Assembly (NCBI GenBank): GCA_030737875.1 | Contig: CM060918.1 | Span: 880,876,403-880,940,402, forward strand | DNA length: 64,000 bases | Reading direction: 5' to 3' | Source: Allium sativum | Taxonomy: Eukaryota; Streptophyta; Magnoliopsida; Asparagales; Amaryllidaceae | Part shown: piece after piece, positions 49,901-60,533 of the stretch | Numbering within the stretch: position 1 is the stretch's first letter | How the letters are laid out: every line of letters starts with the position of its first letter | The notes under the pieces: model-generated | Told to the model about the DNA's origin: nothing | The model's database searches: none | Seen by the model: only the letters and a program-made list of their open reading frames with translations | Translations under genes and position numbers: made by a program

Positions 49901-50460
49901 GCTGAAAATTAACTGACAATAGCGGTGTATTTGTTAAAGGTAGTGATGATCCAAACGACCATATACACGATTTTTATGGCGTGCTAAACCAGATTCTGCA
50001 AGTGACATATTTCACAAGACCCGCGGAAGAAGTGTTTTTGTTTAAATGCAACCGGTTCAACAACGTTCCAGGTTCTGGAATCAACGTGCACCCAAAATAT
50101 AATCTTATAGAAGTAAGACATACATCCCATTATTATAAGTACGACCCTTTCGTACTTGCCAAACAGGCTCTTCAAGTATATTATGCTCCTTATCCTTCTA
50201 TGAGAAGAGACAAAATAGATTGGTGGGCTGTTTTCAAAACAAAAGCAAGGTTTACATTTGACAGGCGTAATATTCCCGATGACCAAGCTTATCAAGCAGA
50301 CGTCGAGGAAAATGCAGAAATAGTAATAACCGACGATCAAACAGATTTTGGACCTCTAAACGATGAATCGAATGCATTAATTGATGTATTTGAGACTACA
50401 GATGAACCATATATGGAGGAGGAAATAGAGTCGGAATCTGAAAGTGATGAGGACGACTAA
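46975..50460 (+). pseudogene. tnp2: CACTA TNP2-type transposase gene, broken
   Basis: Layout follows plant TNP2: a transposase-associated domain (46975-47240, with SWMYKR and RCPCS), the Transposase_21 core from 47568 (FWKEDIKL, then TPRLQRLY, HPSDGEAWKHFD, LGLCTDGFSPF, PPWMCMK, NIDVMHNEKNVFDNV), a DUF4218-like part to 49246, an intron at 49247-49317 (GT...CAG), and a DUF4216-like end (49981-50460, IEVRHTSHYYKYDPFVLAKQ, WWAVFKTK) with an acidic tail. Breaks are a stop near 46996, a frameshift near 47140, in-frame stops at 48030, 48318 and 48603, and further stops in 49400-49980. The core frame from 47568 to 49246 is otherwise kept, so the loss is fairly recent. Confidence 0.92.
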
Positions 50461-50827
50461 CTAATACTCCTCATTTTCAAAAGGTAATTTTATGTTATGA
50501 CATTTCTATTATCAAGTAACCATATATTTATTTTGATGACATTTCTATGAATCAAACTCATATGTTAACTAGACATATCTATGAATCAAACTTATATTTA
50601 ACACTTCTATGAATCAAACTCGATCATATGTTAACTAGACAAATCTATGAATCAAACTTATATTTAACACTTCTGTGAAACAAACTTGTACTCATTTTAT
50701 GACATTTCTATTATCAAGTACTCATGTTATCTAATACCATGTTTTTACATATAGGTCGTTCATGTTATGTTATGTTACGTCATGTTATGTCATGTTATGT
50801 TTTGTTATGTTTTTGTTTGTAACAGGT
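50461..50827 (+). repeat. Spacer between the two CACTA genes with short tandem repeats
   Basis: ATCTATGAATCAAACT recurs several times at about 50540-50690, and ATGTTATGT units at about 50760-50815. No gene is seen. Confidence 0.7.
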
Positions 50828-52327
50828 ATGGCATCAGGTGGCGAGGAGGGTGGTCCATCGTCGGAGTTATCCCGTCCTGTGGTCTGGCTTAAGCCAAAAG
50901 CATCAAAAGGGTAAAAACTAAGTTTTTAGTATAAATTTAATTTAAGTACAATAAATTATTTAAATTGTTGTTCTAGCAACCATGTATTTTTTCCCATTTA
51001 ACACAGGGGGTTTGAGTTGGAGCCGTCCAATACCGTTTTGAGGATATCAAAACGTGCTTATCAGGCCCGCATGACTGCATGTTGGCCCACTTGGAGCTCG
51101 ATACCCGACTTAGTTAAGGAGACCATATGGCAGGATTTTTTGGTGCGTATGTATGATATAACATTTCTTATATTAAGTACATGCTCCTATTTGATAACTT
51201 TATATGTATGCTATTTATATAAAAAACGCAGGGTGCGGTGGATCTCCAGGAGACGGATTTAGATCTCGTTAAGCGCCACTGGAACAGTAAAGTGGCAGCA
51301 AATTACAGACAAACAATAAACACTTTAAAATCAAGTGGGAAAAGGCAGTCTTGGGTGAGCGAGTCAGTGTGAAATGATCTACTTACTTATTGGAATAGTA
51401 ATGAGGACTTTCTGGTAAATTTTACTGCATATTTTTAATTTAAATTATTCTATTCAATTAGTATGTGATTTAGACTAAGACATTTTTTTTAAATTTAAAT
51501 GTATAGGCCTCGTCTGAGAGAAATGCAGCTAATAGGAGCAAGAATCCGGTTACGCATCGAGGTGGGTCCAAGTCATTTCAGCATCATCGTGAGGATCTGG
51601 TATATTTTGTAATTGCACAGTTTAAAATTTTAATTCATAACTAGTTAAAATTAATAGTTGATTTAAGTTTAAGTTTTAATTTACATGTGTGCATGCTTAT
51701 TTCAGGAGAGAGCGCGTACGGCTCCTGTGTCGTACTGGGATGTTTTCGAGCATACACATGCATTGAGTCAGACTGACAACACAGGCTCAGTTTCGTACGC
51801 TTGGGACTATGATGATAAGGCACGTGAGAGATATGTAAGTATAAAATAGTTAAGTAGACTTATAATTTAATTAAAATAGTGTTATCTAAATTTATTTTAT
51901 TTTTGTTTAACAGGAGAAATTTCAGGAGCAAAGGGCACACGTACTGGAAGCTACAGGGAGGACTGAGCTGACCAAGGAAGATGAGGACAAGATATTTGAT
52001 GCTATCATGGATCCTGCTACCCGAAACAGACGATATGGTTATGGAAATCTAGAGGTAATACTAAAATTTATAATAAAAACTCAAATGTATTCGAACTACT
52101 ATTATGAAATACTGAAAATCTGAAATTATATACAGATTACAGCATCTCAGCAGATGTATCAGAAGGCTCAGGAAAAGGAAGAAATCGCATAGTTGAAAGC
52201 ATAGATTGCAGAGCTTCATGAACGTGATCGTCGCCGTGAAGAGCAGATGGAGTTGCTTAACCAGCGATTGGCGGAGTACATTGCCCAGCACGGTACGACA
52301 CCTTCATCTTCAGGGGGAGGGAGTTGA
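50828..52327 (+). pseudogene. CACTA second gene, Transposase_24 (TnpA-like), broken
   Basis: Seven exons can be traced with GT/AG borders: 50828-50910, 51007-51142, 51232-51414, 51507-51599, 51706-51834, 51914-52054 and 52136-52327. The product runs from MASGGEEGGP through WSSIPDLVKETIW, VKRHWNSKVAANYR, a YDDKARERYEKFQEQ part and KIFDAIMDP to a C-terminal coiled coil (EEQMELLNQRLAEYIAQHG). This is the pattern of the plant En/Spm Transposase_24 family, thought to bind element ends. In-frame stops lie at 51370, 52190 and 52202. Exon borders were chosen by frame continuity, so single borders may be off by a few bases. Confidence 0.82.
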
Positions 52328-52724
52328 TCAGGTTAGTTTGTTTTGATGTGTTTTGAGAGTTGGTGAGGCTTGCTACATGCATGGTAGTTGTATATATTTT
52401 ATTATGATGGTTTGGACATGATGTTATGATGGTTTGGTGATGGTATGGTTTGGACATGGTGTTGGTTATGTTGTTTGGAGATGGTTAAGTTATTTTGGAC
52501 ATGGTGATGGTTTGGTGTTGTTTTGGCGAAGTTTGGTGGTAATGTTATGTAAATATTGGTTAGTTTATGTGTTTTGTGTTTGTTTTTTATTTCGTATTGT
52601 GTTTGGGTGTATATATGGTTGAGATTGTGAGTTATATGCTCGAAATGGAGCAGTTCAGAATGTTTTATATTTGTTGTGTGGCTTGTAGTGGTAAATCTAA
52701 AATCTGTAAAAAAAATACACCCAG
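52328..52724 (+). other. 3' region of the CACTA element
   Basis: GT-rich sequence with imperfect GATGGTTTGGACATG repeats (about 52400-52520), followed by probable untranslated 3' DNA. No gene is seen. Confidence 0.5.
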
Positions 52725-52985
52725 TTTTCTAACGGCGACCAACGGCCTGCGACGGCTTACAGGTCATTCAATACAAACGGCTTCCAATGGCCTATTTGCT
52801 CAAAACATCATACACGTGCCCTTATTTATTAGTTGGAAGCCATTGGAAATTAAGCGTCATTTGCGTTGGAAGTCGTTGGAAGCCGTTGATCCGTATACCA
52901 ACGGATTGACCAACGGCTTCCAACGAGGTTTCCAACGGCCGCCAACGGCCCCTGGCTGTTGGAAACCCCTGTTCCTCTTGTAGTG
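52725..52985 (-). repeat. Right terminal and subterminal repeats of the CACTA element
   Basis: Ends CTCTTGTAGTG, the mirror of the left terminus. About ten CCAACGG/CCGTTGG copies, some decayed, lie inward in both orientations. Symmetry with the left end is good over the first 10 bases and then depends on the motifs. Confidence 0.88.
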
Positions 52986-54503
52986 TTTGCTACATACTGA
53001 TACATTTTGAAATGCACATGACATGGTGATATCTACCAAAAAGTGACAGTTCATACAGGCACAGGCATGCTGAGAGAAAAATGGCAACGATAATAACTAG
53101 GCAGCAGGGTGCTGCGCATACATATATACATATGGATATGCATATATATTTATACACATATGTGGGGTTCAATTTAATTACAAAACAGGATTTTCCATAT
53201 TTCACTTATATGTATATGTTTCGCAAACGGGATATGCAAAAATCAAGGCAGCGCAGCATGCTTGCATATATGTATGCCCATTGTTATGTGTATACACACA
53301 AGACATAGGTATACACATATTCGAGTCAGTCGGCCTCCATGTATATACAATCAAACTTCTAATCATCCAACACAAAAAAAAAACACAACAACAACAAAGG
53401 CAGCAACAACAAGCAAGAAACTGAGTTATTATACTTTAATTTATAATGTTGTCGCTTGAATAAGGTAAATCGTGAGCAAATAGCTCACCTGCAGCAGACA
53501 GCAGCAGCGAAGAATCATGGAGGCTCGTCTTCTAGTGGCGATTCAATTCAAAAGTGGTGAGCTACTTCAATTTGTGGAACTTGCAACCATTATCGTGTAA
53601 CGATTTGAAGAAGGAGGCTCGGCCTTTTATGTTGGATGATTTTCCTCGATGACGATGAAGGGGATCAGACTCGCCATCTGATTGAAGAAATTGGGAGGAA
53701 AGATTAGATTTTTATTTTGGGGAGGAAAGGCGATTGGTCGGTTGCTATTAAAATTGAGAAGGTAAAAAATAACTTTGGCAGGAGGAATGGTAATGAACAT
53801 AGAAGGGAACAGTGACTTTTATAGAAGTGAGTTCGGGGATTAAAATGACGTTATGTCAATAGGTTATAGGAAGCGTGATTTTCAGAATATAGATCTGCGA
53901 ATTTTTTAACCGAGGAAGGTAATATTTAGGGTAGGTTATATTTAGTTAATATTAACTATATTGTGAACAATTTTTGAACACTCCATATTCGTACCGTTAA
54001 CACCACTTTCAAACGCAAAGAATTTGACGCATCCCTGTATTTTAACGTTCTGAATTCAATAAAATTAGTCATGTAGGATTCTAATTCTGTTTGCATATGA
54101 TGATATTATATTTTTAATTTTTTTTATATCTGTTCACCGATTTTATTCCATTTGTTCACAATCAACTCTGTTCGATTCCAAATTTTAAACCGTTAAATTT
54201 CATTTTCTTATTCACACTAATAAATACGTATCCAAGCCAGTTTCTCATATATTTCAACCAATAAAATTTCCAATTTTATGTAACGTCAACTACGTTTATT
54301 TTAAATTTGATCACTTATATTTTCCAATCGAATTTCAAATCTAATTCGAATATTCATCCAAATTCAATCCAAATATTCCACAATAAATTAAATATTCAAT
54401 TTATATACAAAATCGTATAAATGATTTTTAATCCAGGGATCAATAGAAATTGATTATTCATCGTTAAATCTTTAATTAATCCGATATCCAGTTGTCCAAA
54501 TTT
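52986..54503 (-). repeat. 5' LTR of element E, part right of the CACTA insertion
   Basis: It resumes with TTT (second target copy) and GCTACATACTG and aligns to 37655-39052 of the left LTR. About 150 bases at 53112-53262 are extra relative to the left copy. The last 13 bases of the LTR (CCGGGATGTTACA on the left) are missing here. Confidence 0.83.
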
Positions 54504-54647
54504 TCGCAAGTATCATGAAATGCCATTTGTTAAAAGTCATATTTTGCAACTACCAGGAAATGTCAGTAACTATAGATCATTTTTGGCAACTTTCATATAG
54601 CACTACTTGCAAATAGCAAGTTGCAACAGGGTAATTATCTTGTAGGG
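54504..54647. mobile_element. Small CACTA-like element, right half
   Basis: Subterminal motifs GCAAGTATCATGAAATGCCA and GCAACTACCAGGAAATGTCA resemble those at 34860-34902. The terminus TAGCAAGTTGCAACAGG...TCTTGTAGGG is the inverted partner of CACTATATG...GCAACTTGCTA. The last five bases are TAGGG rather than TAGTG, and flanking triplets (GTA left, CAA right) do not match, so the ends are decayed. Confidence 0.58.
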
Positions 54648-55032
54648 CAATATTATACAATTTTATCTTTTTTTTGGTTAACGATAGATTACAAACATTT
54701 TTCATGCAAAGTACATGGAGCAGCACAAGGCATGAGCTTCCTTTTCTCCGAGGGGACTATGGTTTTCCTCGTCGCCACCTATATTTTCTTCTTCTGCTTC
54801 ATTTTTTTCGATCTCTCTATGTCCCCGTTGCCTACCTTCCAACTCTTTCCTCATGTTTTCTTCGATCCATCTAATCGTAACTTTCCTGTTGTGGTTTAGG
54901 TTGCTCAACTTGCTTTCTTCCGGATCCTAGAATCAATCCAACAATCGATCTACTTTAATTCTTGGTTTTTTAACTCGAGTTATTGTCATGATTCCAGTTC
55001 CTCTTCCCTTTCCTTCTTGCTTTGTTGTAGAT
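54648..55032. other. Flanking DNA left of the copia element
   Basis: CT-rich, non-repetitive-looking sequence. Frames on both strands are open for up to about 90 codons but show no motif. It may continue into 60534 onward on the far side of the copia element. Confidence 0.4.
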
Positions 55033-55243
55033 TATAAGATTTGTAAACTGAAAGAGAGATTTCTTTATTTCTGTAATGTAAAATGTATGTTACAGTGCAA
55101 CAAACGTTTATACAAAACAGAAAACAGCAATTTTGGACCAAACAGAAAATAAAAGAGTCGCTTGGGCTTTGGGCTTAGCCCTGAACGAATTGTAAAGAGA
55201 ATATTATATGGGGTACTAATGTATTTTCTTAATACATTTCATA
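55033..55243 (-). repeat. 3' LTR of the copia element
   Basis: 211 bp. Repeated at 60316-60533. A TATA-like element reads TATAAA on the minus strand near the centre. The adjacent tract of eleven C (G on the minus strand) is the probable plus-strand primer. Confidence 0.9.
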
Positions 55244-55439
55244 CCCCCCCCCCCGGAAACCCTATTCTCCAAACTAGGGTTTGAGATTAAAAACGGCCGC
55301 CGCCACGATTCAAAAAACCACCGTTCTCTCTGAAAAATTCTTCAATAAATCCTCTATTTGCACTGTTTCTCTTTATGTCGTGGCTTTTCTCTTTCGCTTG
55401 CGGTTCTGAGATGATGAATTTGTGTCTTGTTGAGCTAAA

Positions 55440-56381
55440 CTAACTTTCGTTGTTGATGAGAGTTTTGCGTGCTTCGGTTCCTCGATTTCTTTCACACTTA
55501 GTCTGAGAATTAAGACAATTGCTTGCTGCTACACCATGTTTGCTGGAGGAGGATTCAATTCCTTTGTTAAAAATCAGATCTGAAGTTTTGCTGTGCTTTG
55601 AAGTCACAATTTCAGCTAAGCTTAGCTTTTCTTTCAGAGCTTCAAATCCGATTCTTGAGAGTGGTTTTGTCAGAATATCACCAATCTGGTAAGTGGAAGG
55701 TGCGTGATTTACTTCTAATTTTCCTTTTTGAACTAACTCTCTGACGAAATATATGTCAAGTTCCAAGTGCTTTGTTCTTGAGTGTAAAACTGGATTTTCA
55801 GTCAAGGCTATAGCACTCAAGTTATCACACCACACAATAGCTTTCGAGTTTTTTGAAACATTTAGTTCACTTAATAAAGATTAAATCCAGATAATTTCTG
55901 TAGTTGTACTTGCAACACTACGATATTCAGCTTCAGTGCTTGAACTGGAAACTGTATTTTGTTTCTTTGCACACCATGACATAGGATTCTTTCCTAAAAA
56001 TATACAATAACCACTAGTTGACTTTCTGTCATCATAGTCATTTGCCCAGTCTGCATCTAAATAGGCATTGATATGTAGGTTATTGCTTGACTTTAGAACC
56101 AGTCCCTGATTGATTGTACCTTTCAAATATCTAAGAATTCTTTTTACTGCCTTCCAATGATCACTTAGAGGTTGTTGCATAAATTGACTAGCCTTATTGA
56201 CACTGTATGATATGTCAGGTCTAGTTATAGTGACATATTGAAGGGCTCCAATAATACTTCTGTACTGTCTTTCATTACAAATAGATTCTCCTATTTCCTT
56301 GCTTAAATGTAGATTGGTTATCATAGGAGTTGGTAGAGAATTAGCCTTGTCCATATTTGCCTTTGATAAGAATTTCAGCAA
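55440..56381 (-). pseudogene. Copia RNase H region, one in-frame stop
   Basis: Second part of the RT/RNase H protein. Visible motifs are the end of RT (ANSLPTPM, GALQYVTITRPDISY), KSTSGYCIFLG, the SSSSTEAEYRS core and WCDNLSAIALTENPVLHSRTKHLELDIYF. A TAA stop at 55881-55883 interrupts an otherwise continuous frame. The frame extends about 55 residues beyond the usual end. Confidence 0.9.
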
Positions 56382-57240
56382 TAAATTTCCTTTGATTTAG
56401 TTGTAACTCGTTGCTTTCAGTTCTACACACTTCTATTCCCAGAAAATATGATAGCTCTCCAAGATCTTTGATAGAGAATTCACTATTTAATTGACTTGTG
56501 ATGTTTTCAATTTCAGATTTGCTATTTCCAGTGATTATGAAATCATCCACATAAACCAGGACATATGTAACGGTAGTGGTTGTGAATTTTGTAAAAAGTG
56601 AGTTGTCTGATTTTGTGGATGTGTAGCCAAGCTTAGACAAAGTTGTCTTTAGTTTATTAAACCAGACCCTGGGTGCTTGTTTTAACCCATAGATTGCCTT
56701 GTTTAGTTTGCACACCATTCTTTTTCCAGATTTTTCTTCTAGGTCTGGTTGTAGTTCCATGTATACTTCTTCCTGTAAATCACCATTCAAAAAAGCATTA
56801 TTTACATCTAATTGCTTGATGGTCCAGTTTTTGTACAAAGCTATGGTTAGAACTATTCTGATTGAAGTAGGTTTCACAACAGGTGAAAATGTCTCTTTGA
56901 AATCAATACCACACTGTTGTGAATACCCCTTTGCAACTAACCTAGCTTTGTATTTAGAAACTGTACCATCAGGTTGTCTCTTTATTCTATAGATCCATCT
57001 GCACCCAATAATATTTTTATTTTTGGGTGTTGGAACTAAACACCAAGTTTGCTTTTTAATCAAGGCATTTAATTCTTCTTTCATAGCTGACCTCCACTTA
57101 TCATTTAATGTAGCTTCATAATAAGTGGAAGGTTCTTTGTCATTAAACTCAACAGAAAAAGTTTTTAGTTTGAATATACCACTTTTTGCCCTTGTCACCA
57201 TGTGATGTTGATTTTGCACCTGAGTTTCTTCACTTCTCAT
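56341..57240 (-). pseudogene. Copia reverse transcriptase region
   Basis: About 300 codons with the copia RT series: WYLVP-type start (TWCLVPTPKNKNIIGCRWIY), YKARLVAKGYSQ, the LDVNNAFLNGDL box, LNKAIYGLKQAPRVWF and the catalytic YVDD in YVLVYVDDFI. It ends by a one-base frameshift near 56357, after which RT continues in the next frame. It copies element RNA into DNA. Confidence 0.92.
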
Positions 57241-57377
57241 ATCTGTCTGATTATTGGTTGAGCTATCAGTATCACTATTACAGATACTTTCTTCATGTGA
57301 TTCAGTATCATTTCCACTTGTAGAAGTTTCATTCTGAACACCTGCTTCAGTACCTAATTGTGTGTGCTGTGATGAAC

Positions 57378-58355
57378 TTACAGTTTGTGTGTGTGTGTCA
57401 TGTTGTTATTAGATTTTGGCACATAAATAATATCACTCACTTGTTCAGGAATATTTGGAATAGAGCACCTAGGATTATAAACCTTACTAGTGGGTTTGTG
57501 AACAAGATTTTTGAATGGAAATTTTGTTTCATCAAATATAACATGCCTTGATATGTAAATCTTCCCATTACTATCTATACATTTGAACCCCTTATGATTG
57601 TTAGTATACCCTAAAAATGTACAGGGAGTAGATCTATAATCAAGTTTGTGTCTATTGAATGGTCTGATATAGGGAAAGCACAAACACCCAAAAGTCTTTA
57701 AATCACTGTAACTTGGTTTTGTTTGAGTTAAAATTTCTATAGGACATTTCATATCTAGTACTTTGGTTGGTAGTCTGTTTATCAAATAGACAGCAGTTGC
57801 AAAATCATCTGGCCAAAATTTCAATCGTAATGATGCTTGAGCAAGAAGTGTTAGCCCAGTTTCAACAATATGACAATGCTTTATTTCTATTAAACCATTC
57901 TGTTCAGATGTGTAAGGACATGTTAATCTGTGTGTAATGCCCTTTTTATTAAAATACTCTTTCAGTGGTTGAAATTCTTTGCCACCATCAGTTTGAATAA
58001 TTTTCACATTATGACCTAATTGATTTTCAGCATTAGCTATGAATTTCATGACAGCACTATAAGTATCAGACTTTGACTTCAAGAAATATATCCACACATA
58101 TCTTGAACATGCATCAATGAATGAAATGTAAAACTTATAACCATAGTCAATATCAATTGGTGTTGGGCCCCAAAGATCAATAGCAATTAATTCTAATGGA
58201 TTTGGGAATGGCAATTTGTGACTTTTACCCATTTGGCAGTAAGTACATATAAAATTGGTTGGAATATCAACAAAAATACCATCATCATTAAGAATTTTTT
58301 GAACAATTTGAAGACTTGGGTGGCCAAGTTTATAATGCCACAATTCAAAGGTCAA
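57378..58355 (-). pseudogene. Copia integrase region
   Basis: About 325 codons with a zinc site (HYKLGHPS ... CTYCQMGKSH) and catalytic core: D of AIDLWGP, D of QTDGGKEF and E near EQNGLIEIKH. It is in the same frame as the gag-protease part; a TAG at 58464 separates the two. It ends in a dinucleotide run (about 57384-57404), where a frameshift disconnects it from RT. Confidence 0.9.
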
Positions 58356-58463
58356 ACAGTCACTATTGAGATTAGGTTCTGAAATATTACAGAAATTATT
58401 TTCTAAGTCTTTTTTTCTTGAATTTCCAGAACCAAACTTGTACAGTCCATTTTGTTCCTTACC

Positions 58464-59828
58464 CTACAATAAGATATTTTTTGTCAGCATGTCCCTAACT
58501 ATACAGTACCTAGGGTAAAATTCAAATGATACTTGATTATCTTTGGCACATTGTGACACATTGATTAAGTTTTTTCTTATGTGTGGAGCACACAACAGAT
58601 TATTTAGATAAAGTTGTTTGGCTGCCTTAATACTAGCATTACCAGTGTGTGAAATGATTATAGAATTACCATTACCCATAATCAAAGATTTTTTACCTTT
58701 GTATTCACGATTGCCAAGATTCAAGTTGCTTAAGCTGTTAGTGACATGATGAGTTGCCCCTGAATCTGGATACCATGCATCATCTTGTATATCATCAATT
58801 GTAGCCACATTAGAGGTAGAGTCTTGACTGTTTTTGTTGTCAGCTTGACTATTGACATTTGGATTGTTATTTCTGTTATTATTACTGCTCTGCTGATTGA
58901 CATTGAAACTGTTATTGAATCTAAAATAACATCTGTTGGCTGTGTGACCAATTTTATCACAAATTTGGCACTTGGGTCTGTTATTGGGATTCCATCTGCC
59001 AGATCTTCCACGTCCTCTGCCTGATTGACCTCCTCTCCGGTAAGAATTCTGACCTCTTGCATTATTGGTTTGTTGATTCTTCTCTTTACCAGTTGTAGTA
59101 TAGTTGACTGAGGCTTCTGTTTCTTGATCTTTCTTTCCTAAGAATCTGCCTTCATGGGCTAAAAGCATAGAATACACACTTTCTAGTGATGGTGTGGGTT
59201 CAATTGATGTGATAAATGCAATTACAGAATCATATTCATCTTCAAGTCCTCCAACTATATATAGTACTTGTTCTCTTTCTTCAATTCTATTGCCTGTACA
59301 TGCAAGTTGGTCACATAGATTCTTTACCTTCATTAGATAATCATTCATGCTAGAATTGCCCTTCTTTATAGATTGTAATTGCTTTTTGTAGTGCAAAACT
59401 CTGGCAGATGATTGGCTAGTAAATGATCTATCCAGAGCAGTCCATATGTCATGAGCATTTTTGATTCCAATCAGTTGTGGCATGAGAGATGGACCCACTA
59501 TTGACATTAACCAAGCACTTACAAGATTATCTTGCCTTTGATATGTAGTGAATTCTTGATTAACTACAAGATTGTTATCTTTGTCTCTATTGAATTTTGC
59601 TGGTATAGTTTTTGTACCATAAAGATAATCTTCTAGACCATAACCTTTTGCAGCTGTTTCAACTTGCAGTTTCCACAGAAGATAGTTTGATTCATCCAGT
59701 TGTATAGAGATTATATTGCTCTGTGGCTTTGTAATGGCCTTGATGAAATCTTCAGTGCTTTCGCAACTGGTTTGATTTGATCTTGTTGACGATCTAGGTG
59801 ATGTTGGTGGTGGATCAGTTCCAGCCAT
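58464..59828 (-). pseudogene. gag: Copia gag and protease region
   Basis: 454 codons from MAGTDPPPTS. A gag domain of the copia type (DESNYLLWKLQVETAAKGY) extends to about residue 230. An arginine/glycine-rich linker and a zinc knuckle at 287-300 (CQICDKIGHTANRC) follow. The protease active site is DSGATHHV at 355-362. The frame is intact to the TAG at 58464, inside what should be a single gag-pol frame. Confidence 0.93.
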
Positions 59829-60315
59829 AACTCACAAATAACAAAAGATGAATTACAATTTGTGAGAAAAGGAGGTAAGTATTTCAAGAAACTCTGATTC
59901 TTGAATTGAAAAGTCTGATTGAATCCTTTAATTGATTGCAAGAGCAACTAGAAAATGCCAAGGTGATAATTTCTTGATGTTTTGCTTTCATTTCTTTTCT
60001 GATTAATTTTCTTGGAAGGCTTTTGCTATCAGTTGAATGTTTTTATCAGACCTTTTGATCGAATTGGAGAATTTTGAAATGATTTGCCGCTAAGCTAGTG
60101 GTGTTGAAAACTGTTGCAGCCACTTGATGGCGAGGCACTGTTTTTTTCAATCACAGCCTCAACCCTTAAATGATGAGATTGACTCAAATCTCAGATAAGG
60201 GGTACCCAAATGATGATACTACTTTGATGGGTGATCTATCTTTTGATAGATTTAGTAGAGGCACAATTTGAATTATCAGGATCTTGATGCTGTTAGCGGA
60301 TTTGCTCTGATACCA
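59829..60315 (-). promoter_or_regulatory. Copia leader and primer binding site
   Basis: Untranslated leader of about 480 bases. On the minus strand TGGTATCAGAGC (60304-60315) begins directly at the end of the 5' LTR and fits methionine tRNA. Confidence 0.9.
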
Positions 60316-60533
60316 TATAAGATTTGTAAACTGAAAGAGAGATTTCTTTATTTCTGTAATGTAAAATGTATGTTACAGTGCAATAAACGTTAGCTCTTTA
60401 TACAAAACAGAAAACATCAATTGTGGACCAAACAGAAAATAAAAGAGTCGCTTGGGCTTTGGGCTTAGCACACAACGAATTGTAAAGAGAATATTATACG
60501 GGGTACTAATGTATTTTCTTAATACATTTCATA
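60316..60533 (-). repeat. 5' LTR of the copia element
   Basis: 218 bp, pair of 55033-55243. On the minus strand GTATAAAGAGC (about 60394-60404) is a likely TATA box; the extra bases that distinguish this copy lie beside it. Confidence 0.9.

Larger units (their letters stand above)
45529..52985 (+). mobile_element. En/Spm (CACTA) DNA transposon, 7457 bp, with broken genes
   Basis: Terminal inverted repeats start CACTACAAGA on both ends, with a 3-bp TTT target duplication, as expected of CACTA elements. Subterminal zones on both sides are filled with CCAACGG motifs in both orientations. It carries a TNP2-type transposase gene (46975-50460) and a Transposase_24-type gene (50828-52327), both on the plus strand and both interrupted. 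It landed in the right LTR of element E, splitting it. The intact ends mean it could still be moved by enzymes supplied from elsewhere. Confidence 0.95.
34903..54503 (-). mobile_element. Non-coding long-LTR retrotransposon (E), LARD-like
   Basis: Minus-strand element with a left 3' LTR (34903-39065), a 3.67-kb internal region without a recognisable gene, a primer site (42724-42735) and a right 5' LTR (42738-54503) that holds a later CACTA insertion. LTRs over 4 kb around a non-coding core match the definition of large retrotransposon derivatives, which use enzymes of other elements. The LTRs differ by about 6-7 percent in a 205-base sample counted by eye, so it is much older than the chromovirus. 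No clear target duplication is seen because the right end is eroded. Confidence 0.82.
55033..60533 (-). mobile_element. Ty1/copia retrotransposon with short LTRs, broken
   Basis: 5.5-kb minus-strand element: 5' LTR 60316-60533 (218 bp), primer site TGGTATCAGAGC (60304-60315), gag-protease, integrase, RT and RNase H in copia order, a poly-G purine tract (55244-55254) and a 3' LTR 55033-55243 (211 bp). The LTRs are nearly the same apart from a few substitutions and about 8 extra bases in the right copy. In element orientation the shared LTR ends are TATGAAATG and CAAATCTTATA rather than TG...CA. No clean 5-bp target duplication is seen (TAGAT versus CATAG). Confidence 0.92.

Noticed and set aside
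54621..54899. Plus-strand frame of 92 codons, rich in F and L, and its minus-strand shadow
   Set aside because: CT-rich composition alone keeps both strands open; no signal for a gene beyond length.
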